Of a DNA stretch of 64,000 bases, positions 51,921 to 60,573 are shown in pieces; the stretch's first letter is position 1; each line of letters starts with the position of its first letter. The stretch comes from an uncultured Chlamydiae bacterium (GTDB taxonomy: Bacteria > Chlamydiota > Chlamydiia > Chlamydiales > SM23-39), in contig CAITMJ010000030.1 in assembly GCA_903893545.1 (NCBI GenBank), forward strand, positions 1 through 64,000, given 5' to 3'. The notes under the pieces are model-generated. The model was not told the DNA's origin. It saw nothing but the letters and a program-made list of their open reading frames with translations, and did no database searches. Position numbers and translations under genes: made by a program.

Positions 51921-52129
51921 TAAGTAATTATAAATATTTTCAATATACAGAAGAGTTTCTCAATCAGATCGTAAGCACAGAGTGCACACTGACTTCTACA
52001 ATTGCAAAAATCGCAACGTTTGTAATCATTCCATTTGCTATCTTAGAAACAATTTTTGGCGGGCTTTTCTCCCTATGCACGACGAGTAAAAACTTTACTT
52101 CATCTGTAAATTATAATTACAATAATTAA
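51917..52129 (+). CDS. Small membrane protein, paralogue of next gene
   Basis: A 70-residue protein with one long hydrophobic stretch (IAKIATFVIIPFAILETIFG near residues 29-48). Its first 45 residues match the next protein closely: NYKYFQYTEEFLNQIVSTEC here and NYTYFKYTHALLDQVISTEC there. The ATG overlaps the pgl stop (ATGA). The tail is Asn/Tyr-rich (SSVNYNYNN). It looks like a short form of the next gene, from duplication. Function unknown; topology fits small Inc-like proteins. Confidence 0.65.
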   Translation: MISNYKYFQYTEEFLNQIVSTECTLTSTIAKIATFVIIPFAILETIFGGLFSLCTTSKNFTSSVNYNYNN

Positions 52130-52201
52130 ATTAATCATTTCTAATGAAAAATTAATACACTTTGTATTATAATAATGACATAAACAAACCAATGACACAT
52201 T

Positions 52202-52678
52202 ATGTCAGTACCAGAAAGCACGTCAAATAATTATACTTATTTTAAATATACACACGCCCTTCTCGATCAAGTAATCAGCACAGAATGCACATTCGCCTCT
52301 ACTGCCGCAAAAATCGCAGCGTTTACACTCCTCCCCGTCGTTCTCCTTGCCATAGGGGAAATGATCGCCTATGCGCTTGGCGTTTGCGCCGATACTCCAA
52401 CCAAAATCTCATATTGCGCCTCACATGTCAGAGCTCCCCTCCCAGAAGAGTTCGACGAAAAGGAAGGTTATTTTAACGAACAACAAGAAGATGAATCAAC
52501 CTCCATAACTTCCTCTATATCCTATGCATGCAAAACCCCTTTTGGCCTACCTCTAGTAGACGTAGACGAAGTAGTTTTTGCAGCAGAAATGCTACGGGTT
52601 CAAGGAATGTCACATCAAAAAATCTCTGCAACACTACATCTATCGCCCGATCAATTGACAGCGTTGCTTAAGCCCTAA
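52202..52678 (+). CDS. Membrane protein with HTH-like C-terminus, unknown
   Basis: A 158-residue protein. The N-terminal 60 residues are paralogous to the preceding gene and include a hydrophobic stretch (AAFTLLPVVLLAIGEMIAYA). A middle acidic linker (EEFDEKEGYFNEQQEDEST) follows, then a C-terminal part VVFAAEMLRVQGMSHQKISA and on to LSPDQLTALL, which looks like a helix-turn-helix of the sigma-region-4 or resolvase type. This combination of membrane anchor and HTH-like end is unusual. The HTH call is by eye only. Confidence 0.6.
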   Translation: MSVPESTSNNYTYFKYTHALLDQVISTECTFASTAAKIAAFTLLPVVLLAIGEMIAYALGVCADTPTKISYCASHVRAPLPEEFDEKEGYFNEQQEDESTSITSSISYACKTPFGLPLVDVDEVVFAAEMLRVQGMSHQKISATLHLSPDQLTALLKP

Positions 52679-52723
52679 TTCTTCTTGCTATTTTGCGCTT
52701 TTTCTAGCGATAATAGCCGCCTA

Positions 52724-53740
52724 ATGTACGTACTAGGCATTGAAAGCACTTGCGATGAAACAGGAGCGGCGATCGTCAAAGATGGCCGCAAAATCCTCTC
52801 GAACGTCGTCGCCTCTTCCGCAGACATTCACGTCCGCTACGGCGGCGTCTTCCCAGAGCTTGCCTCGCGAAGGCACCTTGAAGCGATTATGCCTGTCGTC
52901 GAGGAAGCCTTAGAAAAAGCCTCCCTCCTGCCAGAACAAATCGATCTGATCGCCGTGGCCAAAGGGCCGGGCCTCATCGGCTCGCTCCTCGTCGGGCTCC
53001 AATTTGCCAAGGGGCTGTCGCTAGCCTGGAATAAACCTTGGATCGGCGTGAACCACGTCGAAGCTCATCTTTATGCTGCAATGATGCAAGCTCCAGAACC
53101 AATCTCTTTCCCCGCATTAGGTCTTGTTCTTTCAGGAGGACATACTCTTCTTTTGAAAATCAACGCCGTAGGAGACTACGAGCGGATTGGGACAACGGTG
53201 GACGATGCGATCGGCGAAGCCTTTGATAAAGTAGCCACCCTTCTTAAGCTCCCTTATCCTGGAGGCCCTCATGTCGAAGCTCTAGCTAAACTGGGCAATC
53301 CAAAAGCATTTCCTCTCACTGCGGGCAAGGTCAAAAAAAGCCCCTTAGACTTCTCGTTTTCAGGGCTAAAGACGAGCGTCCTCTACGCTATGAAAGGGCA
53401 AAATGCCACAGAGGATCGACATCTCACAGATCAGGAAAAAAGAGATCTAGCGGCTTCTTTTCAAGAAACGGCTCTTTGCGACATTCTCGACAAGGCAAAA
53501 TTAGCCGCCAAAATGTTCCCCTGCCGTTCGATTTTTTTAGGCGGCGGCGTCTGCAATAATGAGCGACTAAGAACCCTTTTTGCGAGAGAATTTCCCCATC
53601 ACAATGTCCATTTTCCCACTTTCGAGCTAACACTCGATAACGGCGCTATGATCGCAGGCCTCGGCTATGAAAAATTTCTTAACAACCCCGTCTCTTCTCC
53701 CTTCGATCTCGAGGCGATGACGCGCATTCCAATTGCGTAA
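52724..53740 (+). CDS. tsaD: tRNA N6-threonylcarbamoyladenosine transferase TsaD
   Basis: A 338-residue ASKHA-fold protein that places the threonylcarbamoyl group on A37 of ANN-decoding tRNAs. Marks are YVLGIESTCDETGAA at the N-terminus, PELASRRHLEAI near residue 48, the metal His pair in VNHVEAHLYA near 107-115, SGGHTLL near 135 and FLGGGVCNN near 273. The ATG at 52724 is the family start; the frame is open to 52685. The gene stands before rpmG. Confidence 0.96.
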   Translation: MYVLGIESTCDETGAAIVKDGRKILSNVVASSADIHVRYGGVFPELASRRHLEAIMPVVEEALEKASLLPEQIDLIAVAKGPGLIGSLLVGLQFAKGLSLAWNKPWIGVNHVEAHLYAAMMQAPEPISFPALGLVLSGGHTLLLKINAVGDYERIGTTVDDAIGEAFDKVATLLKLPYPGGPHVEALAKLGNPKAFPLTAGKVKKSPLDFSFSGLKTSVLYAMKGQNATEDRHLTDQEKRDLAASFQETALCDILDKAKLAAKMFPCRSIFLGGGVCNNERLRTLFAREFPHHNVHFPTFELTLDNGAMIAGLGYEKFLNNPVSSPFDLEAMTRIPIA

Positions 53741-53788
53741 AACTAGTGGTTAGGATAGACTTGCTCTATCATTTTTGGAGAGTTATCT

Positions 53789-53950
53789 ATGGCAAAAAAA
53801 GGCGCACGCGAAATCATCCGCTTAAAGAGCACCGAATCAGATCAGTGCTACTGGACAATCAAAAATAAACGAAATACGACGGAACGATTGGAATTGAAAA
53901 AATTCGACAAATCTCTCCGCCGCCACGTGACGTTCAAAGAAGCGAAATAA
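53789..53950 (+). CDS. rpmG: 50S ribosomal protein L33
   Basis: A 53-residue ribosomal protein with the family run [20 protein letters not shown] and the end [12 protein letters not shown]. It has a single Cys and no CxxC pairs, so it is the zinc-free type. GGAG lies 11 bases before the ATG. The order rpmG, LolC/E-like permease, LolD matches Chlamydia (from memory). Confidence 0.95.
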   Translation: MAKKGAREIIRLKSTESDQCYWTIKNKRNTTERLELKKFDKSLRRHVTFKEAK

Positions 53951-53974
53951 GAACCTCAATAAATAGGTTCAACC

Positions 53975-55471
53975 TTGTTCGAGCTGCGGGTAGCTCTTAA
54001 ATATTTACTTCCTAAGCGAAAATCGCTATCGACTGCCCTCGTGTCGCTGATGTCTGTGGCTGTCATATCGCTGGTCGTTTGGCTCGTGCTCGTTTTTCTC
54101 TCTGTTACAGCGGGGATAGAAAAGAATTGGCTCCAGAAGCTCACTTCTCTCTACGCCCCTCTTCGTCTCTCCCCCACAGAAAAGTATTACCGCTCCTATT
54201 TTTACCAGATCGATGCCCTAGCCTCTCTTTCCAATTACTCGCTAAAGACGCTCGGAGAGAAGGCTGAATCCCCCCTGTCCAATCCCTATTCTGAAGAGAT
54301 CGACGCAGAAGTGCCCTTCTATTGGGCCAAACCCGAACTCAAAGAGGGCATCTTTCTCGATCCGGTCAAAGATGCAGTCGCTGAAGTAGAGGGGTTGAAA
54401 AAAGAGTTTCCAGGCCTTGCCTATCAAGATTACGAGATTAGCGGAGCTCTCTTAAAGCTCGATATGGAAAGAGAAGGGCGCATTGCCTCCCTTTCTCAAA
54501 TGAGCTATCTCCTCTCCATGCCAGACGAAAACCCTCACCTGGCAGACCTGCTCGTCGCCTCGTCGCCAACGGATACCTATCGCGCTGAACTTAAAAGTGG
54601 CAAAATCCACCTCCCAGAAGGAACTGAATCCCCGATTCTTCTTCCAAAAAGTTACCGCGATAGCGGGGTTCTTCTCGGCGATAAAGGATTTTTAGCCTAT
54701 TCCATCCCAACAGCCTCTTCTCTCCAAGAGCAAAGACTTCCCGTCCGCGTCGCCGGTTTTTACGACCCGGGATTTTTATCGCTGGGCAATCGCTGCCTCA
54801 TCGTTCCCGGCGCCATCACGCGCCAGATCTATGCCTCTACGCAGACCTTTTCTCCCGACGGAAGTCCGACCAATGGATTTTTCCTTTGGCCAAAAAATTT
54901 GGCCCAAGTCGAACCCTTAAAAAAAATGCTCCAAGAAAGGCTACAGCGCGCGGGGCTATCCGACTATTGGACAGTTGCTACCTTTGAAGACTATGAATTT
55001 TCGAAAGACCTCTTGCAGCAATTTCGGAGCGATCGAACCCTTTTCACCCTCATTGCCGCCATCATTCTTCTCGTCGCTTGCTGCAACATCATTTCCCTGC
55101 TTATTTTGCTCGTCAACGACAAGAAGCGGGAAATCGCCATTCTCCAATCGATGGGAGCCTCTTTTAAAAGCATTGCGGGCATCTTTGCTCTTTCTGGCAC
55201 ATTGATGGGCCTTTTGGGCTGCCTTTTCGGCACCCTTCTCGCTCTTTTTACTCTCCATCATTTGAGCTCGGTCGTCTCTTTCTTAAGCGCAATCCAAGGA
55301 AGAAGCGCGTTTAATCCCGCCTTCTTTGGGCAGCATTTACCCAACTCCTTAAGTCTCGATGCGCTTCGCTTCGTCCTCATCGCAACGCCGATTCTCTCTT
55401 CTCTAGCAGGCCTGATCCCCGCTATTCGGGCGAGCAAGATCCGCCCCTCGCAAGTGTTGAGGTCTGAATGA
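53975..55471 (+). CDS. lolE: Lipoprotein-releasing ABC transporter permease (LolC/E-like)
   Basis: A 498-residue inner-membrane permease with the MacB/LolC layout: one N-terminal membrane segment (about 22-48), a large periplasmic domain (about 50-350), and three C-terminal segments (about 360-385, 410-440, 465-490). The end PAIRASKIRPSQVLRSE is the family's closing motif (AxxxPxxxLR). With LolD it releases lipoproteins from the inner membrane toward the outer membrane. The start is a TTG at 53975; no better start was seen. It overlaps lolD by 4 bases. Only one permease gene is seen here. Confidence 0.88.
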   Translation: MFELRVALKYLLPKRKSLSTALVSLMSVAVISLVVWLVLVFLSVTAGIEKNWLQKLTSLYAPLRLSPTEKYYRSYFYQIDALASLSNYSLKTLGEKAESPLSNPYSEEIDAEVPFYWAKPELKEGIFLDPVKDAVAEVEGLKKEFPGLAYQDYEISGALLKLDMEREGRIASLSQMSYLLSMPDENPHLADLLVASSPTDTYRAELKSGKIHLPEGTESPILLPKSYRDSGVLLGDKGFLAYSIPTASSLQEQRLPVRVAGFYDPGFLSLGNRCLIVPGAITRQIYASTQTFSPDGSPTNGFFLWPKNLAQVEPLKKMLQERLQRAGLSDYWTVATFEDYEFSKDLLQQFRSDRTLFTLIAAIILLVACCNIISLLILLVNDKKREIAILQSMGASFKSIAGIFALSGTLMGLLGCLFGTLLALFTLHHLSSVVSFLSAIQGRSAFNPAFFGQHLPNSLSLDALRFVLIATPILSSLAGLIPAIRASKIRPSQVLRSE

Positions 55472-56124
55472 TCCTCTCTGCCTCCCACCTCCGAAAGACA
55501 TTCAACACGCCAGAGCCTGTAGAAATCCTCTCCGACATCTCGCTCGATATTTGCGCTGGAGAATCGATTGCAATTACAGGAAAGTCCGGCGTTGGAAAGA
55601 CAACACTCCTTCACATCCTTGGCACCCTAGAGCCCTTCGATAGCGGCCAGCTTCTCATCGCCGGCAAATCCTTCCATCCGAAAACAGCGCCCGCCTATCG
55701 CAACAGCCAAATGGGCTTTATCTTCCAAGCATTTAACCTCCTCGAAGACTTCACAGCGCTTGAAAACGTCTTGATGCCCGCCCGTATTGCAAGAAAGCCC
55801 TACGACAAAAAAAAAGGGCTAGAGCTGCTCTCTCTAGTCGGACTAGAAACTAGGGGCCACTTCCCCGCCAAACTCCTCTCTGGAGGCGAGCGGCAGCGCG
55901 TTGCAATCGCTCGCGCGCTGTGCAACGATCCAAACATCCTCTTTGCCGACGAGCCCTCAGGCAGCCTCGATCAGCAAAACCAAGAACTCGTCACCAACCT
56001 TCTTTTCGATCTCGTCCGCTCTTCGAAAAAAACACTCATCCTAGTCACGCACGACAAAGAGATCGCCGCCCGCTGCGACCGCAGCCTCTGCCTCTCTAAC
56101 GGCAAGCTTACGTCCTCTATTTAG
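55468..56124 (+). CDS. lolD: Lipoprotein-releasing ABC transporter ATPase LolD
   Basis: A 218-residue ABC ATPase. Walker A is GKSGVGKTT near residue 38, the Q-loop lies in FIFQAFNLLEDFTALENV, the signature LSGGERQRVAIARAL near 136-150, and Walker B ILFADEPSGSLD near 157. FQAFNLL..TALENV is typical of the LolD/MacB class. It starts in an ATGA overlap with the permease gene. Confidence 0.94.
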   Translation: MILSASHLRKTFNTPEPVEILSDISLDICAGESIAITGKSGVGKTTLLHILGTLEPFDSGQLLIAGKSFHPKTAPAYRNSQMGFIFQAFNLLEDFTALENVLMPARIARKPYDKKKGLELLSLVGLETRGHFPAKLLSGGERQRVAIARALCNDPNILFADEPSGSLDQQNQELVTNLLFDLVRSSKKTLILVTHDKEIAARCDRSLCLSNGKLTSSI

Positions 56125-56128
56125 TGAC

Positions 56129-56227
56129 CTAAATTTGGAATAAATCGACTTCAGAGAACTGCCCAGTTTGAAGCATGGCCTTGATCGCTTCGTCAATGAC
56201 AAGATTCAAGTCGAGATCTATATCGTT
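56129..56227 (-). pseudogene. Possible gene remnant on - strand
   Basis: On the - strand the sequence reads DIDLDLNLVIDEAIKAMLQT then GQFSEVDLFQI and a TAG at 56129-56131. The run looks like real protein and no start codon lies in frame before a stop. An ATG in another frame a little upstream (near 56250) begins MTKLTKERYRS, so a frameshift could join them. The family was not recognised. The remaining part of the 56125-56323 gap holds nothing else I can name. Confidence 0.3.
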
Positions 56228-56323
56228 CTTTCGTTAATTTTGTCATTTGCCCAAGAAGTGCGCGATTCCTTGCCTGTTATTCTCTTCTGTGGTTAGATTT
56301 GTCTTTTTTGTGGAGATTGCAGA

Positions 56324-57664
56324 ATGCACATTTTGATCATTGGAACAGGTTATGTTGGGTTGGTATCGGGTGCATGCTTTGCGGAGATGGGACACACGGT
56401 CATTGGTCTCGATATCGATGCGGAAAAAATTCAGAAATTACATCAGGGAGTAATCCCGATCTACGAACCGGGCCTTGAAGAACTCGTCAAACGCAATCTG
56501 AAAGAAAAAAGACTCACCTTTACTACTGATTATAAAAAGGGTGTAAACGAGGCTGACGTTTGCTTCATCGCAGTTCCAACTCCCTCAAGAGAAGATGGCT
56601 CTTGCGATACAAGTTATGTCGAAACCGCCGCCCGCTCAGTGGCCGAGGCGATGAATAGCTATAAGATCATCGTGAATAAATCGACAGTTCCCGTCGGGAC
56701 TGCAGCTCTTGTGGCCAAGACGATCAATGCGACGTTAAAAAAACGGGGCATCGAAGTTCCGTTTGATGTCGTCTCGAACCCTGAGTTTTTAAAAGAAGGC
56801 GCGGCGATCCAAGATTGTTTAAAGCCAGACCGGATCATCATCGGCGCAGATACGCCAAAAGCCCTTGAAGCGATGAAGGAGCTCTACTCTGCCTTTACGC
56901 TCAGCCATGATCGGATCATCACGATGGACGTCCTCTCTGCCGAAATGACAAAGTATGCGGCCAATGCAATGCTCGCAACGCGCATTTCTTTTATGAACGA
57001 GATCGCTGAAATCTGCAAAAAAGTAGGGGCGAACGTCAATGAAGTGCGAAAGGGAATCGGCTCTGACTCGCGCATCGGGTATAGCTTTCTCTACCCCGGC
57101 ATCGGCTATGGGGGCTCTTGCTTTCCCAAAGACATCCGCGCGTTGATTGCAAAGGCGAGAGAAGTCGATGTAGACCCTTCTATTATGGAAGCGGTCGATC
57201 GGGTCAATATTCGACAGAAAAAGCTCCTCGGCAAAAAAATGATCAATTATTTTTCCTCTCGCGGAGGGTTAAAAGGAAAAACGATTGCCGTCTGGGGTCT
57301 TTCTTTTAAACCAGATACCGATGACATGAGAGAAGCTCCGTCGATGGAGTTTATCGCACAGCTCCTCAAAGAGGGCGCCCACTTACGTCTCTTTGATCCA
57401 GTGGCTATTCCCAACGCGCAAAAACTCCTCCAAGGAACAAAAGCGATCACCTGGTGTGCCAATGAGATGGAAGCAGCTTATGGCGCCGACGCAATTGCCT
57501 TAATGACCGAATGGAAACAGTTTCGCCTTGTCGACTTTAAACCGATCAAGGACTCGATGAAAGGCTTGGCCTTCTTCGACGGCCGCAACCAATATAAGCC
57601 ATTCGACATGAAAGCGCGCGGCTTTGACTATATCAGCATCGGCACCCCGGACATTTTACAGTAG
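56324..57664 (+). CDS. ugd: UDP-glucose 6-dehydrogenase
   Basis: A 446-residue enzyme that oxidises UDP-glucose to UDP-glucuronate with two NAD. Marks are the NAD loop IIGTGYVGLVSGACFAEMGH at the N-terminus, STVPVGT near residue 120, NPEFLKEGAAIQD near 153, the catalytic Cys in GIGYGGSCFPKDI near 260-272, and WGLSFKPDTDDMREAPS near 322. GGAGA lies about 8 bases before the ATG. A remnant of the same gene's 3' end is found again at 58727, so this region has been rearranged. Confidence 0.96.
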   Translation: MHILIIGTGYVGLVSGACFAEMGHTVIGLDIDAEKIQKLHQGVIPIYEPGLEELVKRNLKEKRLTFTTDYKKGVNEADVCFIAVPTPSREDGSCDTSYVETAARSVAEAMNSYKIIVNKSTVPVGTAALVAKTINATLKKRGIEVPFDVVSNPEFLKEGAAIQDCLKPDRIIIGADTPKALEAMKELYSAFTLSHDRIITMDVLSAEMTKYAANAMLATRISFMNEIAEICKKVGANVNEVRKGIGSDSRIGYSFLYPGIGYGGSCFPKDIRALIAKAREVDVDPSIMEAVDRVNIRQKKLLGKKMINYFSSRGGLKGKTIAVWGLSFKPDTDDMREAPSMEFIAQLLKEGAHLRLFDPVAIPNAQKLLQGTKAITWCANEMEAAYGADAIALMTEWKQFRLVDFKPIKDSMKGLAFFDGRNQYKPFDMKARGFDYISIGTPDILQ

Positions 57665-57750
57665 AATTTTTTTAACCACAGAGAATTAGTACACAACCTT
57701 CAAAATTTTTAAGGTTTGGCCCTAGGGCGTGTCGTTAATGAAAAGATTGA

Positions 57751-58032
57751 CTAGGACAAGAAAAACTCATATTCCTTCTCCGCAACCTCTCTGCAGACCC
57801 CTTTCTTATCCATAATTATTTTGATATAGATTTCTCGATCTGATTCTTTGTTTTCTTGTGTCTTTGGCATAGGTTCAGTTGTTTTTCTAGTCTCTTTATA
57901 AATATCAACAGTTTTTTGTGTTGTTGTTTGTTGATTGATCATATTTGTTGACACATATTTTATTTCTGGTTGAGCATATATTTGATATGCTACTTCAGTT
58001 TTTTGCGCAATTTGTTGACTGACTGACAACAT
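57751..58032 (-). CDS. Unknown 93-residue protein in AT-rich block
   Basis: A hydrophilic protein rich in Lys, Glu, Thr and Gln (IYKETRKTTEPMPKTQENKE in the middle). No signal peptide, membrane segment or known motif was seen. Base composition is much more AT-rich than the flanking ugd and sugar transferase genes. It lies 8 bases after the end of the next - strand gene (58041) and probably shares its transcript. The block has the look of acquired DNA. Confidence 0.6.
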   Translation of the reverse strand: MLSVSQQIAQKTEVAYQIYAQPEIKYVSTNMINQQTTTQKTVDIYKETRKTTEPMPKTQENKESDREIYIKIIMDKKGVCREVAEKEYEFFLS

Positions 58033-58040
58033 AAAAACCT

Positions 58041-58655
58041 CTAATTTATGATTGAATTCTTTTGTATATTTTCCACATCATCAGATGATGAATAAGGCAG
58101 TTGTTTGATAACTTCATCAACCCACTCTCTTCTCTTATTTAAATCATTTTTGTATGGTGCTTGATCTTTCTGGTATGCCATATAAATAATATCGGGGCTT
58201 TTATCGCGAGCAAAGTTCCAATCGTCTGGTTTATAGGCAGGGTTGAATCCCATCCTTGCGACAGGAACAAGATCAAATTTTGAATAGGCAATCGGTAAGA
58301 CCCCATCAAAGCAGTCAAGGCGACGGCCGTTCTCTTGAATTGCCCGAGGTATTAGCGAGTTCAATATACTTTTTTGAGTACTTAAAGGATGTTTAAAAAC
58401 AGACACAATATCTTCATCATTTAAGCAGAATCCACCTAGATAATCTGTTGTTAAAAACTTTCTCATATCTTTGTATTTATCCTCTGGATAAGTATAGACG
58501 AAAGCTCCAAACCACCCGGATAACCCTGTTCCAAAAGTTCCGTTTATTTTATCCAACTCCTTTCCATCATTTTTAGCAGCTTCAATAGCTGTATGAAACA
58601 CATGCGCATCAAATATTTCACTTATGACAATTTCTTTGCAATGAATTATCGTCAA
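58041..58655 (-). CDS. Unknown 204-residue protein, possibly GNAT-like
   Basis: A soluble protein. Its C-terminal half, with RLDCFDGVLPIAYSKFDLVP near residue 112, then VARMGFNPAYKPDDWNFARD and PDIIYMAYQKD, resembles a domain of phage and toxin-linked proteins that I remember as GNAT-like; this was not checked. The N-terminal half is TFGTGLSGWFGAFVYTYPED. AT-rich composition sets it apart from the neighbouring genes, and it sits in the block between ugd and the ugd 3' remnant. No signal peptide or membrane segment is seen. Confidence 0.6.
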   Translation of the reverse strand: MTIIHCKEIVISEIFDAHVFHTAIEAAKNDGKELDKINGTFGTGLSGWFGAFVYTYPEDKYKDMRKFLTTDYLGGFCLNDEDIVSVFKHPLSTQKSILNSLIPRAIQENGRRLDCFDGVLPIAYSKFDLVPVARMGFNPAYKPDDWNFARDKSPDIIYMAYQKDQAPYKNDLNKRREWVDEVIKQLPYSSSDDVENIQKNSIIN

Positions 58656-58726
58656 TTACATCGTTTTAATTTTATTAAAAACAACATATAATAATTTATT
58701 TAACTTATTGATATTGTTTATTCTCG

Positions 58727-58778
58727 TTTCGATGGCCGCAACCGATGTCGGCACCCCGGATATCTTCCAGACATCTTG
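58727..58778 (+). pseudogene. Remnant of a second ugd 3' end
   Basis: TTCGATGGCCGCAACC at 58728-58743 matches the ugd piece coding FDGRN (near 57577), and CGGCACCCCGGATATCTTCC at 58749-58768 matches the last codons of ugd (coding GTPDILQ) with a few changes. The sequence between these two pieces in ugd is missing. So a shortened copy of the ugd end lies right before the sugar transferase gene. Confidence 0.75.
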
Positions 58779-58810
58779 ACGCAAAACTCCTAATAAGAAA
58801 TTATTAGATC

Positions 58811-59527
58811 ATGCGCACAATGAAAATACGGTCGAGACCCCGTGAAAAAGAACTCCTCACCTCTTTGAGAAGTTTTTCCACAAAAGTTCAGCACGACCCG
58901 GTAAAACGAGCGTTTGATATCGCTTTTAGCGGACTCTTTCTCTTGGCCTTTTCTCCCTGTATCTTTCTTTTGGCGCTCTTTGTCAAATGCACCTCGCCAG
59001 GACCGATTTTCTACAAGAGTTCTCGACTTGGAAGAGGCGGCAAGGTGATCCACTGCTTAAAATTTCGGACGATGTTCGTAGATGCTGAAGAGCGGCTAAA
59101 GTCTCTTTTGCAGACAGATGCCAGCTTAAGAATGGAGTGGGAAATCTTCCAAAAATTCAAAGACGATCCACGGATCACTCCCATCGGAAAATTTTTGCGT
59201 AAAGTCTCTCTCGATGAACTCCCCCAATTTTGGAATGTTTTGGTAGGCGATCTTAGCGTCGTGGGGCCAAGGCCTCCGACTCTAATCGGACCTCCTGAAT
59301 TCTATCTCGAAGAAATTCGCAAACTCTACGGCGCCTCAACCCTCAAGATTCTCTCGATCCGTCCGGGCGTCACCGGCGTTTGGCAAGTTTCCGGCCGAAG
59401 CCACATTCCTTTCGCAGAAAGAGCGAGAATGGAAGCGCGCTATGCCGACTCAAGAAATTTCTGGACGGATCTGACTGTTATTGCAAAAACAATCCCGGCC
59501 GTTCTTTTCTCGAAAGGAGCTTTTTAA
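58811..59527 (+). CDS. Undecaprenyl-phosphate sugar transferase (WcaJ/RfbP type)
   Basis: A 238-residue membrane-bound phosphosugar transferase that starts glycan assembly by moving a sugar-1-phosphate to the lipid carrier. Marks are one hydrophobic segment (IAFSGLFLLAFSPCIFLLAL near residues 37-57), SPGPIFYKSSRLGRGGK, HCLKFRTMF, RKVSLDELPQFWNVLVGDLS, VGPRPP and RPGVTGVWQVSGRS. All family catalytic parts are present (the DE pair in SLDELPQ). Its stop overlaps the galE ATG by 1 base. With ugd and galE it forms an envelope polysaccharide or glycan cluster. Confidence 0.93.
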   Translation: MRTMKIRSRPREKELLTSLRSFSTKVQHDPVKRAFDIAFSGLFLLAFSPCIFLLALFVKCTSPGPIFYKSSRLGRGGKVIHCLKFRTMFVDAEERLKSLLQTDASLRMEWEIFQKFKDDPRITPIGKFLRKVSLDELPQFWNVLVGDLSVVGPRPPTLIGPPEFYLEEIRKLYGASTLKILSIRPGVTGVWQVSGRSHIPFAERARMEARYADSRNFWTDLTVIAKTIPAVLFSKGAF

Positions 59528-60561
59528 TGACAGAATCCATTCTTGTCACCGGCGGGGCCGGCTATATCGGAAGCCACACCTGCAAAGCTCTAGCCAAAGC
59601 GGGCTACACTCCAGTCGTCTACGATAACCTTTCTACCGGCCATGCCTACTCCATTAAATGGGGCCCCTTTGTCCAAGGAGACATCTCCGACCATGCAAGA
59701 CTTGCCGAAACAATTGCCTCATTCAAGCCAAAAGCGGTCATTCACTTTGCGGCCAATGCGCTCGTCATCGAATCTGTCCAAAATCCGGCAAAATACTATC
59801 GGAATAATCTAGCAGGAACGCTGACTTTGCTTGAAACCATGCAAGAGCACAATGTGAAAAATCTCCTTTTTTCTAGCACCTGCGCAACCTATGGCCACCC
59901 CCAGTTCACTCCGATCACGGAAGATCATCCACAAGCTCCGGTAAGTCCCTACGGCCGAACAAAGTGGATGGCCGAGCAGATGATGAACGATTTTTCTACC
60001 GCCTATGGCCTAAAAACGATCTTTCTTCGCTACTTCAATGCAGCTGGCGCAGATCTAGAGACGCAAATTGGAGAGAACCACACTCCAGAAACCCATCTTA
60101 TTCCCTCGATCATCCAAGCGGCCCTCGGCCTCAAAGAAGAAATCGTCGTCTATGGAACAGATTTTCCCACTCGCGATGGCAGCGCAATTAGAGACTATAT
60201 CCATGTGCAAGACTTAGCAGACGCGCACGTCCGCGCGCTCCAATACCTATTGGAAAAAGAGACAAGCGCGGCGATCAACCTCGGAACGGGAAAAGGAACA
60301 TCAGTTCTTGAAATCATCGATGCGGTGCAAAAGTTTTGTGGAAAGAAGATTCCCGTGCGTCTCGAGAGCCGCCGCCCTGGAGAGCCGAGCACTCTGACCG
60401 CCAATAGCCATAAAGCCGAAGAGCTCCTCGGTTGGCACCCCACTTTCTCTGAACTTCCAATCCTCATCGAATCGGCGTGGAAGTGGCATCAACTCCTTCT
60501 CGATAACTCCGCGATCCTTCGCAGCGCCATACAGCGCTTCGAATGCGTAAAATCCATTTAA
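59527..60561 (+). CDS. galE: UDP-glucose 4-epimerase
   Basis: A 344-residue short-chain dehydrogenase-type epimerase that converts UDP-glucose and UDP-galactose. NAD loop ILVTGGAGYIGSHTCKAL near residues 5-22, the catalytic Ser/Thr in LLFSSTCATYG near 122, and YGRTKWMAEQMM with the Tyr-Lys pair near 150. The end of the protein has the substrate part RPGEPSTLTANSHKAEELLG. The ATG at 59527 uses the last base of the sugar transferase stop (TAATG). Confidence 0.94.
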   Translation: MTESILVTGGAGYIGSHTCKALAKAGYTPVVYDNLSTGHAYSIKWGPFVQGDISDHARLAETIASFKPKAVIHFAANALVIESVQNPAKYYRNNLAGTLTLLETMQEHNVKNLLFSSTCATYGHPQFTPITEDHPQAPVSPYGRTKWMAEQMMNDFSTAYGLKTIFLRYFNAAGADLETQIGENHTPETHLIPSIIQAALGLKEEIVVYGTDFPTRDGSAIRDYIHVQDLADAHVRALQYLLEKETSAAINLGTGKGTSVLEIIDAVQKFCGKKIPVRLESRRPGEPSTLTANSHKAEELLGWHPTFSELPILIESAWKWHQLLLDNSAILRSAIQRFECVKSI

Positions 60562-60573
60562 AAATTTTACCGC

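Noticed and set aside
57695-57716. Hairpin AACCTT/AAGGTT after ugd as terminator
   Set aside because: Only 6 bp with a 10-base loop and no T-run in the right place.
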